Positions 7,508-15,157 of a stretch of 55,733 nucleotides of DNA are shown here, in pieces. Both the position numbers and the translations under genes were made by a program. Source of the stretch: Streptomyces violaceoruber. Its GTDB lineage: Bacteria; Actinomycetota; Actinomycetes; Streptomycetales; Streptomycetaceae. The notes beneath the pieces are model-generated. The model was not told where the DNA came from. It did no database searches and saw nothing but the letters and a program-made list of their open reading frames with translations. Location: assembly GCA_000720805.1 (NCBI GenBank), contig JODI01000056.1, positions 1-55,733 of the forward strand. Reading direction: 5' to 3'. Each line of letters opens with the position of its first letter. The stretch's first letter is position 1.

Positions 7508-7968
7508 CGTCCGTGAGCAGTGAGGCCGTGAGCGGCGGGAGCAGGAGCGGCAGCACCGTGAGCAGCGGGGACGAGGAGTCGCGCCCGCCCCTGGCCGTCG
7601 TCCCGCCGGGCGAGCGGGGCGCCACGCGGATCGCCGACCGGGTCGTCGCGAAGATCGCCGGACAGGCGGCGCGCGAGGCACTGGGCGAACTGCCCGAGGA
7701 CGCCGCGCGCCCGCACGCCGACGTCGTCGTCCTCGCCCGTTCTCCGCTTCGTTCGAGCGGGGGGACCCCCGTCGGCGCCGCCCGCGTCCGCGTGCACATC
7801 GAACTCGACTACCCCACCGACATCGGCGCCCGGTGCGGTCGGGTGCGTCAGCATGTGGTGGAGCGGGTAGGCGCGTTGGTGGGCATGGAGGTGCCGGAGG
7901 TCGCCGTACAAGTGGAACGGCTGCATCCGGCAACGGCGCACGGCGTGGTACAGGGGAGGACGCGATGA
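7504..7968 (+). CDS. Asp23/Gls24 family protein (second copy)
   Basis: A 154-residue paralogue of the first Asp23 protein with a Ser/Gly-rich N terminus (residues 1-25). The core starts at RIADRVVAKIAGQAAREALGEL and ends with GMEVPEVAVQVERLHP. It has an insertion around residues 70-90 (VVLARSPLRSSGGT) not present in the first copy. The start overlaps the previous stop (ATGA), and its own stop overlaps the next start (ATGA). Likely to co-assemble with the first copy under the membrane; inferred from family and operon. Confidence 0.8.
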   Translation: MTSVSSEAVSGGSRSGSTVSSGDEESRPPLAVVPPGERGATRIADRVVAKIAGQAAREALGELPEDAARPHADVVVLARSPLRSSGGTPVGAARVRVHIELDYPTDIGARCGRVRQHVVERVGALVGMEVPEVAVQVERLHPATAHGVVQGRTR

Positions 7969-8639
7969 GCGAGCCCCACGGCTCCGAGGGCACCACACAG
8001 CGACTGCCGGTCATCGAGAAGGCGGCCGACACAGGCGGGGAGTACGAGGCCCCGCCCGTGCCCGGCGGTGGGACGGGCGCGACGGGCGACGCGGGCGGCA
8101 GCGGCCGGTTCTGGTCGGCGCGCCGGACCCCCGCGGGAATCGTGGCACTGCTGCTGCTGGTCGTCGCGGGAGCCTTCCTGTACGACGTCGCCGCCGTACG
8201 GGCCCACCGGGACGCCCTTTCCTGGCGTCGGGAGCTGGCCCGGCAGCTCGCCGAGCGGCCCCTGGACGACACCTGGGTGCTGGTGGGCGCGGGCGTCACC
8301 GCGGCCCTCGGCCTGGGGCTGTTCGTCCTGGCCGTCACCCCCGGCCTGCGGGCCGTGCTGCCGATGCGGCGCCCCCACCGGGACGTCCGCGCCGGACTCC
8401 ACCGGGCCGCGGCCGCCATGGCGCTGCGCGACCGGGCGATGGACGTCGCGGGCGTGCGGTCGGCACGGGTACGGGTGCGCCGCGCCCGGGTGGACGTCCG
8501 CGCGCTCTGCCACTTCCGCGAACTGGACGACGTCAAGGCGGACTTGGAGGACACGCTCCGGCAGGCCGCCGACGGACTCGGGCTGGACCGCCCGCCCACG
8601 CTGACGGTGCGTGTGGCACGGGCCGGACGGAAGGGGTGA
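7965..8639 (+). CDS. DUF6286-type membrane protein of the Asp23 operon
   Basis: A 224-residue protein. Residues 1-45 are polar and Gly-rich; two membrane spans follow (GIVALLLLVVAGAFLYDVAAV and WVLVGAGVTAALGLGLFVLAV). The cytosolic C-terminal domain (HRDVRAGLHRAAAAMALRDRAMDVAGVRSARVRVRRARVDVRA) has the strand-helix pattern also seen in AmaP and Asp23 proteins. GGGGAGGA lies 6 bases before the ATG, and both ends overlap neighbours by 4 bases, so it is firmly part of the operon. Probably a second membrane anchor or adaptor. Confidence 0.75.
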   Translation: MSEPHGSEGTTQRLPVIEKAADTGGEYEAPPVPGGGTGATGDAGGSGRFWSARRTPAGIVALLLLVVAGAFLYDVAAVRAHRDALSWRRELARQLAERPLDDTWVLVGAGVTAALGLGLFVLAVTPGLRAVLPMRRPHRDVRAGLHRAAAAMALRDRAMDVAGVRSARVRVRRARVDVRALCHFRELDDVKADLEDTLRQAADGLGLDRPPTLTVRVARAGRKG

Positions 8640-9223
8640 GGACGGTGCTCAGGACCGTCAACCGCGTACTGCTCGGGGCCGTCGGCCTCGTCCTGCTGCT
8701 CCTCGGCGGCTCCGTCCTCGCCGTCGGGCTGGGCGCCCCGTCCCCCTCATGGTGGATCCACCAGGGGCGGCACGACGTGCTGCTCTCCGACGCCGAGCGC
8801 ACGCGCTGGCGTGACGCCGGCTGGTGGTGGCCGACCGTGCTCGCCGTTCTCGCCGTGCTGGCCCTGCTCGCCCTGTGGTGGCTGACGGCGGTGCTGCGCC
8901 GGCGCCGCCTGTCCGAGGTGCTGGTCGACACCGGCGACGGCGAGGGCGCCCTGCTGCGGGGGCGTGCCCTGGAGAGCGTCCTGACGACCCAGTCGGCCGA
9001 GGTGGACGGCGTGTCCCACGCCCGGGCCCACCTCACCGGCCGCCCGACGGCCCCCGAGACCCGCGTACGCCTCCAACTGGAGCCGTATGTGGATCCCGGG
9101 ACGGCTCTGCACGACTTCACGGCCGGAGCCCTGAGCCGCGCACGCGATTCGGCGGGCCTGGCGTCACTCCCGGCGGAGGTCAGGCTGACGGCCGTCAAGC
9201 ACCGGGGAGAAAGGGTCAGCTGA
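8636..9223 (+). CDS. amaP: alkaline shock response membrane anchor protein AmaP
   Basis: A 195-residue protein with GTG start overlapping the previous stop (GTGA). It has two membrane spans (VLLGAVGLVLLLLGGSVLAV and WPTVLAVLAVLALLALWWL) separated by an extracytoplasmic loop, then a cytosolic domain with VDGVSHARAHLTG and RVRLQLEPYVDP. AmaP anchors Asp23 at the membrane in Firmicutes, and the same role is inferred here. Last gene of the operon; a repeat block follows. Confidence 0.8.
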   Translation: MRTVLRTVNRVLLGAVGLVLLLLGGSVLAVGLGAPSPSWWIHQGRHDVLLSDAERTRWRDAGWWWPTVLAVLAVLALLALWWLTAVLRRRRLSEVLVDTGDGEGALLRGRALESVLTTQSAEVDGVSHARAHLTGRPTAPETRVRLQLEPYVDPGTALHDFTAGALSRARDSAGLASLPAEVRLTAVKHRGERVS

Positions 9224-9241
9224 CCCGGGCCACCCGCCCCC

Positions 9242-9500
9242 CGGCGGAGGCCCGCACCCGCTGGCGGAGTCCAGCAACCCGGGCGGTGTCCAGCCCCCCG
9301 GCGGAGTGCCGCGCCCGCTTTCGGAGTCCAGCGCTCCCGGCGGAGTGCCGCGCCCGCTGGCGGAGTCCAGCAACCCGGGCGGTGTCCAGCCCCCCCGGCG
9401 GAGTGCCGCGCCCGCTGGCGGAGTCCAGCACTGCCGGCGGAGTCCCACGCCGGCCCGCGGAGTCCCGCACCCGCCCGCGGAGCCCCGCCCCCGCCCGCGC
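9242..9500. repeat. alternating 57/39-bp GC-rich tandem repeat
   Basis: Intergenic block between amaP and the SDR gene. Units beginning CGGCGGAG start at 9242, 9299, 9338, 9396 and 9435, giving lengths of 57, 39, 58 and 39 bases: a long-short-long-short pattern. The long units carry CAACCCGGGCGGTGTCCAG; the short ones lack it. After 9435 the block decays into shorter CGCGGAG units. It is not CRISPR-like: there are no unique spacers and no cas genes. Confidence 0.8.
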
Positions 9501-9501
9501 G

Positions 9502-10257
9502 TCAGAACCCGTGCCGCATCCCGCCGTCGACCGGCAGCATGATCCCGGTCAGATAGGAAGCGGCCGGCGACAGCAGGAACGCGGCCGTCCGTCCGAACTC
9601 CTCGGGCTTCCCGTATCGCCGCAACGCGATCCGCGCCTCGATCTGCGCCCGCGTGGCCTTCGGATCCGCGGACAACGCGTCCAGCTCGCGCACCCGATCC
9701 GTGTCGATCCGCGCCGGCAGCAACCCGACCACCCGAATCCCCCGCGGCCCCAACTCGTTCGCCAGCGACTTCGCGAACCCGGCCAGCCCCGGCCGCAACC
9801 CGTTCGAGATCGTCAGCCCCGGGCTCGGCTCGTGCACCGACCCGGCCAGCACGAACGCGATGACGCCGCCGGCCTCCAACTCGCCCGCCGCCGTCCGCGC
9901 GAGCCGTACCGCACCCAGGAACACCGACTCGAACGCCGCCTGCCACTGTTCGTCCGTGTTGTCGGCGGCGAAGCCCGGCGCGGGTCCCCCGACGCTGATC
10001 AGCACCCCGTCGAAGCCGCCGAAGTGCTCCCGTGCGGCAGCGATCAGCCGGGCCGCGGAACCCGGGTCGGCGTTGTCCGCGGCCACCCCCACGGCGTTCG
10101 GCCCCAGCGCGGCCGCCGCGTCGGCGGCACTCTTCTCTTCCCGCCCCGTGATGACCACCTTCGCCCCGTCAGCGACGAGCTCACGCGCCGCGGCGTTGCC
10201 GAGACCGCGAGTGGCCCCGGTGACGACGTACACCCGGTCCTTCAGTCCAAGATCCAT
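9502..10257 (-). CDS. SDR-family protein with degenerate active site
   Basis: A 251-residue Rossmann protein of the short-chain dehydrogenase superfamily, resembling 3-oxoacyl-ACP reductases overall. The nucleotide loop is intact (GATRGLG, residues 14-20) and the C terminus (SYLTGIMLPVDGGMRHGF) is typical. The catalytic Tyr-x3-Lys is missing: aligning LTISNGLRPGLAGFAKSLA with FabG puts Ser at the Tyr position and Arg at the Lys position. The NNAG motif is replaced by VGGPAPG. This fits a known SDR-like group with imperfect catalytic tetrad, so its activity is uncertain. The stop is inside the end of the repeat block; 5 bases separate it from the upstream GH15 gene, suggesting co-transcription. 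Confidence 0.8.
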   Translation of the reverse strand: MDLGLKDRVYVVTGATRGLGNAAARELVADGAKVVITGREEKSAADAAAALGPNAVGVAADNADPGSAARLIAAAREHFGGFDGVLISVGGPAPGFAADNTDEQWQAAFESVFLGAVRLARTAAGELEAGGVIAFVLAGSVHEPSPGLTISNGLRPGLAGFAKSLANELGPRGIRVVGLLPARIDTDRVRELDALSADPKATRAQIEARIALRRYGKPEEFGRTAAFLLSPAASYLTGIMLPVDGGMRHGF

Positions 10258-10262
10258 GGCCC

Positions 10263-12050
10263 CTATCCTGCCCCGCCGCCCCCGAACAGGGCGAGGGCGG
10301 TGTTCACCAGACCGATGTGGCTGAACGCCTGCGGCACGTTGCCGAGCAGGGTGCCCGCCACGGGGTCGTACTCCTCGGACAGCAGCCCCACGTCGTTGCC
10401 CAGGTCCACCAGCCTTTCGAACAGCTCGCGCGCCTCCTTCGTGCGGCCCGTCATGTGCAGGGCGTCCGCCAGCCAGAACGAGCACGCGAGGAACGTGCCC
10501 TCGCTGCCCGGCAGTCCGTCGACGCCGCTGTCCACGGTGCTGTAGCGGCGTACGAAGCCGCTGTGGCCCAGTTCGTCGCGGATCGCGTCGATGGTGCCGC
10601 TCACGCGCGGGTCGTCGGGCGGGAGGAAACCGACGCGGGGGATGAGCAGCAGGGAGGCGTCGAGTTCGCGGGAGCCGTAGCACTGGGTGAAGGTGTTGCG
10701 CCCCGGGTCGTAGCCCTTCTCGCACACCTCCCGGTGCACCTCCTCGCGCAGCGCGCGCCAGCCGTCGAGGTCGCCGGGCAGCGTCGGGTTCGCCTCCAGG
10801 GTGCGCACGGCACGGTCTGCGGCCACCCACACCATCACCTTCGAGTGGACGAAGTGGCGGCGGCCCCCGCGCACCTCCCACAGTCCCTCGTCGGGCTGCC
10901 GCCAGACCGACTCCAGATACTTCATCAGGGCGCCCTGCAACGCCCACATGTCCCCCTCGGGCGACAGGCCCGCCGCCCGCGCCAGCGAGAGCGAGTCCAT
11001 GACCTCGCCGTACACGTCCAGTTGGAGCTGGTTCACGGCCTGGTTGCCGACGCGTACGGGCCTGGAGCCGGCGAACCCGGACAGCCAGGGCACCTCGAAC
11101 TCGGGCATGCGGCGTTCTCCCGCGAGCCCGTACATGATCTGCAGGTCCGCCGGGGCCCCGGCGACCGCGCGCAGCAGCCAGTTCCGCCAGGCCTCGGCCT
11201 CCTCCTGGTAGCCGCAGGACAGCAGGGCGCCCAGGGTGAGGGTGGAGTCGCGCAGCCAGCAGTAGCGGTAGTCCCAGTTGCGCACCCCGCCCATCTCCTC
11301 GGGCAGCGAGGTGGTCGCGGCGGCCACGATGCCGCCGGTGGGCGCGTAGGTGAGGGCCTTGAGGGTGATCAGGGAACGCACGACGGCATCCCGGTGCGGG
11401 CCGTGGTAGCGGCACCGGGACGCCCACGCCTGCCAGTCGGCGACGCTGGACTCCAGCACCTCGTACGGGTCGACGAGTGGTGGGCGCGGCTCGTGCGAGG
11501 GGTGCCAGGTGAGCACGAAGGCGACCTTCTCGCCCGCTGCGACGGTGAACTCCGAGTGGGTGCCGAAGTCCTCGCCCCAGGTGGGCACCGCGGGCTCGCT
11601 GCGCAGCCACGTCGAGTCGGGCCCCGCGACGGCCACCCGGTGCCCGTCGGACCGGCGCATCCACGGCACGACCGAGCCGTAGTCGAACCGCAGCCGCAGC
11701 GTGCTGCGCACGGTGACCTCGCCGCTGAGCCCTTCCACGACGCGTACGAGGTCGGGGGCGCGGTCACGCTGCGGCATCAGGTCGGTGACGCGCACGCTGC
11801 CCTCAGCGGTCTCCCACTCGGTGTCGAGGACGAGGGTGTCGGGGCGGTAGGCGCGCCGGGTGCAGGCGCCCCGCACGCCCTTGGGTGCGATCCGCCAGTG
11901 GCCGTTCCCCTCGTCGCCGAGGAGCTTGGCGAAGCAGGCGGCCGAGTCGAAGCGGGGCAGGCACAGCCAGTCGACGGATCCGTCCCGGCCGACCAGGGCG
12001 GCGGTCTGTTCGTCGCCGATGAGGGCGTAGTCCTCGATACGGGGGTGCAC
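10263..12050 (-). CDS. glycoside hydrolase family 15 protein (glucoamylase/trehalase-like)
   Basis: A 595-residue cytosolic enzyme. The N-terminal beta-sandwich begins RIEDYALIGDEQTAALVGRDGSVDWLCLPRFDS, and the (alpha/alpha)6 catalytic domain includes NWDYRYCWLRDSTL and, near the C terminus, GSEGTFLACSFWLADAL with the usual second catalytic Glu region. Actinobacterial homologues include trehalases and glucan hydrolases; the substrate here is undetermined. The GTG at 12050 is chosen because family members begin just before IEDYALIG; a TTG at 12083, directly after the preceding stop, is an alternative. It overlaps or abuts the remnant locus upstream and is followed closely by the SDR gene. Confidence 0.87.
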   Translation of the reverse strand: MHPRIEDYALIGDEQTAALVGRDGSVDWLCLPRFDSAACFAKLLGDEGNGHWRIAPKGVRGACTRRAYRPDTLVLDTEWETAEGSVRVTDLMPQRDRAPDLVRVVEGLSGEVTVRSTLRLRFDYGSVVPWMRRSDGHRVAVAGPDSTWLRSEPAVPTWGEDFGTHSEFTVAAGEKVAFVLTWHPSHEPRPPLVDPYEVLESSVADWQAWASRCRYHGPHRDAVVRSLITLKALTYAPTGGIVAAATTSLPEEMGGVRNWDYRYCWLRDSTLTLGALLSCGYQEEAEAWRNWLLRAVAGAPADLQIMYGLAGERRMPEFEVPWLSGFAGSRPVRVGNQAVNQLQLDVYGEVMDSLSLARAAGLSPEGDMWALQGALMKYLESVWRQPDEGLWEVRGGRRHFVHSKVMVWVAADRAVRTLEANPTLPGDLDGWRALREEVHREVCEKGYDPGRNTFTQCYGSRELDASLLLIPRVGFLPPDDPRVSGTIDAIRDELGHSGFVRRYSTVDSGVDGLPGSEGTFLACSFWLADALHMTGRTKEARELFERLVDLGNDVGLLSEEYDPVAGTLLGNVPQAFSHIGLVNTALALFGGGGAG

Positions 12051-12083
12051 GCAGTGCGGGTTCCCGGCGGGCCGAAGGGGCAA

Positions 12084-12576
12084 TCAGGGCTGGGGCCGGG
12101 CGAGTGACGCGTGCGCGGTGCCGCCGCCCGCTCCCGAGAAGATCACGCCGGGGTCCGACGGCGTCTGGTTCAGCACCCACAGGCTGATCAGCGTCGCCAG
12201 GGTGAAGAGGACGGCGATCAGCACGCCGAGCACGAGCCGTCGCCGGCGTTCCCGGCGCAGCCACTCGCCGCGTGCGGTGCGGTAGGCGTCCGGAGCGGGC
12301 GTCACCCCGCCGGCCAGCGCCTGAAGGGCCTTCTCCAGCTCCCGCTCGGTGCGGTCCGGACCGGTGCCACGCGGCGGAGTCGCATCTCGATACGTACGCC
12401 TCGGCCACCACGTTCTCCGGGTCGTCGGCGCCGAGCAGCACGGCGAGCCGCAGCATCGAGGAGTAGTGCATCTCGAACAGGCGGGCGAGGCCGGCCTCGC
12501 GCTCCGCGTCGGCCGGGTGACTCACCACGGGCGCGGGAGCCGGCTGTTCGACGAACGGTTTCTGCAGTTGCTGCAC
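12084..12576 (-). pseudogene. broken sigma-factor/membrane-protein locus
   Basis: Two good protein segments lie in different frames. From a GTG at 12576 a frame encodes an ECF/SigE-like region 2 start (LARLFEMHYSSMLRLAVLLGADDPENVVAEAY) to about 12393. It then loses coding sense; the rest of sigma region 2 and all of region 4 are absent. From about 12390 another frame reads RDATPPRGTGPDRTEREL, ALQALAGG and so on, continues through GTG 12305, and ends in a one-span membrane segment (LVLGVLIAVLFTLATLISLWVL) and stop at 12084. A one-base shift near 12390 would join them; a deletion fusing a sigma gene to a following membrane or anti-sigma-like gene is another explanation. The 73-residue 12084-12305 part could still be expressed. 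Confidence 0.6.
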
Positions 12577-12687
12577 GGGGGCGGTGTTGCTGAGGGGCTG
12601 ATGCCGCTGGGGGCTCGTGTTGCTCGGGTGCCTCGCGTGCCTCGCGTGCCGGAGTAAGGGGTCCGGGCGGTGCCGGGTCGAGGGGCG

Positions 12688-13479
12688 TCACACCGCGGCC
12701 GGTGCGGGCTCCTCGCTCGGCTGGTCGGCGGCCTCCCGGCGGTCCCGCAGCTCGCGCCGGACCAGGACCACCCAGCCCACCGGGACCGCGGCCGAGAACA
12801 GCCACCACTGGATGGCGTACGCGTAGTTCAGCGCGGCGTCCTCGTTGCCGGGCCTGCCCACCAGCTCGGGCACGTCGCCCTTCGGTTCGGGTGTCGTCTG
12901 CGCGATGTAGCCGCCGAGCACCTCGGCGCCGAGACGGCGGGCCTCCTGCTCGCTGTTGATCAGCATGACCTGCCGGTCCGGCAGCCCCTTGAGGTTCTTG
13001 ATGCCGCTCGCCGCGGTCGTCTCGTCGGGCATCAGCCGCCCGGTGACGGTGATCTCGCCGCGCGGCGGCGCGGGGATCCTGGGGAACGCGGTCTGGCTCG
13101 GGCTGTTCGCGGGGATCCAGCCCCGGTCGACGAGCAGGACCTTGCCGTCGTCGAGCACGAACGGGGTCAGGACGTGGTAGCCGACCTCGTCGTCGGAGTT
13201 GGTGCGGCGGCGGACGACGACCTCGTGGTCGGTGTCGAAGCGGCCCTTCGCGGACACGTTGTGGTACCGGTCCTTCGTGGTGACCGTGTGCCCGGGGGAG
13301 GTCAGCGTCTCCACGGGCACCGGCTTCGAGGACAGCGCGTCGGCGACCAGCTGGTTGCGGGCGCTGCGCTCCTCGTAGCGGTGCATCTGCCAGATGCCCA
13401 GCCTGATCATCGTGGGGATGAGAAGGAGGGCGACCAGCGTGAGGATCACCCACTGCCGGGACAGAAGGAAGCGGTACAC
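12688..13479 (-). CDS. SURF1 family cytochrome oxidase assembly protein
   Basis: A 263-residue membrane protein with the SURF1 layout: an N-terminal span (VILTLVALLLIPTMIRLGIWQ, with the Gly-x-Trp-Gln end typical of the family), a large external domain including VLLVDRGWIP and GEITVTGRLMP, and a C-terminal span ending PVGWVVLVRREL. SURF1 assists maturation of aa3-type cytochrome c oxidase. GTG 13479 is chosen because the family starts at YRFLLSRQW, and because a -10 box (TACGGT, 13486-13491) lies 6 bases before it, making it leaderless; an in-frame ATG at 13512 is the alternative. A perfect palindrome covers this promoter. The C terminus is Ala/Pro/Glu-rich. Confidence 0.88.
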   Translation of the reverse strand: MYRFLLSRQWVILTLVALLLIPTMIRLGIWQMHRYEERSARNQLVADALSSKPVPVETLTSPGHTVTTKDRYHNVSAKGRFDTDHEVVVRRRTNSDDEVGYHVLTPFVLDDGKVLLVDRGWIPANSPSQTAFPRIPAPPRGEITVTGRLMPDETTAASGIKNLKGLPDRQVMLINSEQEARRLGAEVLGGYIAQTTPEPKGDVPELVGRPGNEDAALNYAYAIQWWLFSAAVPVGWVVLVRRELRDRREAADQPSEEPAPAAV

Positions 13480-13508
13480 CCCACGACCGTACAACTCGGT
13501 CGTGGGGT
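13478..13508 (-). promoter_or_regulatory. 12-bp inverted repeat over the SURF1 promoter
   Basis: ACCCCACGACCG at 13478-13489 is perfectly inverted at 13497-13508 with a 7-base spacer. Read on the minus strand, one arm contains the -10 box TACGGT and ends at the GTG start codon. This placement fits a repressor operator; as RNA it could instead sequester an alternative upstream start. Confidence 0.5.
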
Positions 13509-13528
13509 GCATGGAGGTGGGGGCCGCT

Positions 13529-13762
13529 TCAGACCTTGTCGACGATGCCCGCCCTTCCCTCCGCGCGGGCGCAGTGCGCGCCGCAGTACCAGTGACCCTC
13601 GACCTCGACGCCCTGGCCGATGATCTGCACCCGGCAGTGCTCGCAGATGGGTGCCATGCGGTGGATCGCGCAGGAGAAGCAGTCGAATACATGCACCGCG
13701 CCCTGGGCGTGGATCTCGAAGGTCATTCCGTAGTGGTTGCCGCACACTTCACATGTCGCCAT
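13529..13762 (-). CDS. small cysteine-rich (zinc-binding) protein
   Basis: A 77-residue protein starting MATCEVCGNHYG. It carries four cysteine pairs: CEVC near residue 4, CFSC near 28, CEHC near 41 and CGAHC near 61, with histidines nearby, as expected for two treble-clef or ribbon zinc sites. No membrane segment. Function unknown; similar small proteins are widespread in Streptomyces. The ATG at 13762 is chosen because the first Cys pair follows directly; upstream in-frame sequence is low-complexity. It lies just upstream of SURF1 on the same strand. Confidence 0.7.
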   Translation of the reverse strand: MATCEVCGNHYGMTFEIHAQGAVHVFDCFSCAIHRMAPICEHCRVQIIGQGVEVEGHWYCGAHCARAEGRAGIVDKV

Positions 13763-13924
13763 GCGCCACAGGGTGAGCCGTCGGTACGGCGCGGGCGAGC
13801 CGCCGCCGGGCGAGTCGCCCGGCAATCACCCGTCCGTACGGTCGCCGCGGGGGCGTCGCACGGCCGCCGGTCCGGTCCCCGGACGGTCACGGCGGGGACG
13901 CGCGGCCGTCCGGTCTCCCGACGG

Positions 13925-14932
13925 TCACTGCTCCGCGGCCGGCTCGACATCCCTGAGCAGCTGTCCGAAGGCGGCCTCGTCGACCACCGGTGTGCCGAAC
14001 TGGCGGGCCTTGACCACCTTCGACGTGCCCGAGTCCGGGTCGTTGGTGACGAGCAGGCTGGTGAGCCGGGAGATGCTGGTGGCCACATGGAGTCCGGCCT
14101 CGGTCGCGCGGTCCTCCAGGAGGTCCCGCTCGATGGACGTGTCCCCGGAGAACGCGATCCGCATGCCCTGTTTGAGCGGTTTGCCTTCTTCGTAGCGTCC
14201 CGGGTTGGGGTAGGGGCACGCGGGCCTCTTGCGGGCGGGACGCCAACTGCCCGGCCGGTAGCCGCCCGAGCCGCGGTAGCCGCCGGAGCCCGCCTGCTGC
14301 CCGATCCGGGGCGCCGGGCGGTCCGACCACTCGGTCAGCGGCCGGCACTCGTGCAACGGCAGCCGGACGCCGCCCGCGGCCGCGGCCCTCAGGCTCGGCC
14401 GGAACGCCTCCGCCAGCACGCGCGCGTCGTCCAGCGCGTGGTGCGCCCGCTGCTGGACGACGCCGAAGTGCGCCGCCAGGGTCTCCAGCTTGTGGTTGGG
14501 CAGGGGCAGGCCCAGCTCCTTGGACAGCGCGATGGTGCACAGCCGCTGCCGCACCGGCGCCTCGCGCTCGGCGCGCGCGTACTCCCGCGCGATCATCTGC
14601 CAGTCGAAGACCGCGTTGTGCGCGACGAGCACCCGCCCGTCGAGACGGGCCGAGAACTCCTCGGCGATCTCCGTGAAGAGGGGCGCGCCCTCCAGTACGT
14701 CGCTCGTCAGACCGTGGATCCACACGGGGCCCGGATCGCGCTCCGGGTTGACCAGCGTGTACCAGTGGTCCTCGACCTCGCCGCGCGCGTCCAGACGGTA
14801 GACGGCCGCGGAGATTATCCGGTCGTCGCGGGCCAGGCCGGTGGTCTCCACGTCGACGACCGCGTATCCGGGCGGATAGACGGTCGGCCACCCCGTGGCG
14901 GAGGACACTGCGGTCGTGAGGTCTTCGAGCAT
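13925..14932 (-). CDS. DEDDh 3'-5' exonuclease with C-terminal BRCT domain
   Basis: A 335-residue nuclease. The N-terminal exonuclease domain (residues about 20-180) has all DnaQ/epsilon-type motifs: Exo I VVDVETTG, Exo II LVAHNAVFDWQ and Exo III HHALDDARV, with the His typical of DEDDh enzymes. A Gly/Arg-rich linker (about 205-240, GSGGYRGSGGYRPGSWRP) leads to a C-terminal BRCT-like domain (GMRIAFSGDTSIERDLLEDRATEAGLHV...SRLTSLLVTNDPDSGTSKVVKARQFGTPVV). A role in DNA repair or proofreading is likely; the main replicative epsilon is normally elsewhere. The ATG is preceded by AGGAA and a TATCCT box, suggesting a very short leader. Confidence 0.88.
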   Translation of the reverse strand: MLEDLTTAVSSATGWPTVYPPGYAVVDVETTGLARDDRIISAAVYRLDARGEVEDHWYTLVNPERDPGPVWIHGLTSDVLEGAPLFTEIAEEFSARLDGRVLVAHNAVFDWQMIAREYARAEREAPVRQRLCTIALSKELGLPLPNHKLETLAAHFGVVQQRAHHALDDARVLAEAFRPSLRAAAAGGVRLPLHECRPLTEWSDRPAPRIGQQAGSGGYRGSGGYRPGSWRPARKRPACPYPNPGRYEEGKPLKQGMRIAFSGDTSIERDLLEDRATEAGLHVATSISRLTSLLVTNDPDSGTSKVVKARQFGTPVVDEAAFGQLLRDVEPAAEQ

Positions 14933-15157
14933 GGTTCCTGAGGATACGGGCCACGACTGACAGCGCCGTCCCGTACCCGTCCGTCAGGTACCGTGCTGCG
15001 GCAGCGTGTTCGAGCGCTGACGAGAGCCGCCGGTCCGTCCGCTCGCCCAAGTGCCGTGGTGCGGGCAACGGTTCGCTCCTCGACGCCACCCCGTGTCGGT
15101 ACGGGCCGTCCGCGTCGGTGGGCGCCGCCCGGCCCCAGGGGGTGCGATCCTCCGGGT

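Noticed and set aside
9242..9500. CRISPR-like array
   Set aside because: Units are contiguous without unique spacers, unit length alternates, and no cas genes are nearby.
9164..9946. 260-codon minus-strand ORF through the repeat block
   Set aside because: It is the repeat translated plus the antisense of the SDR gene; Gly/Arg composition only.
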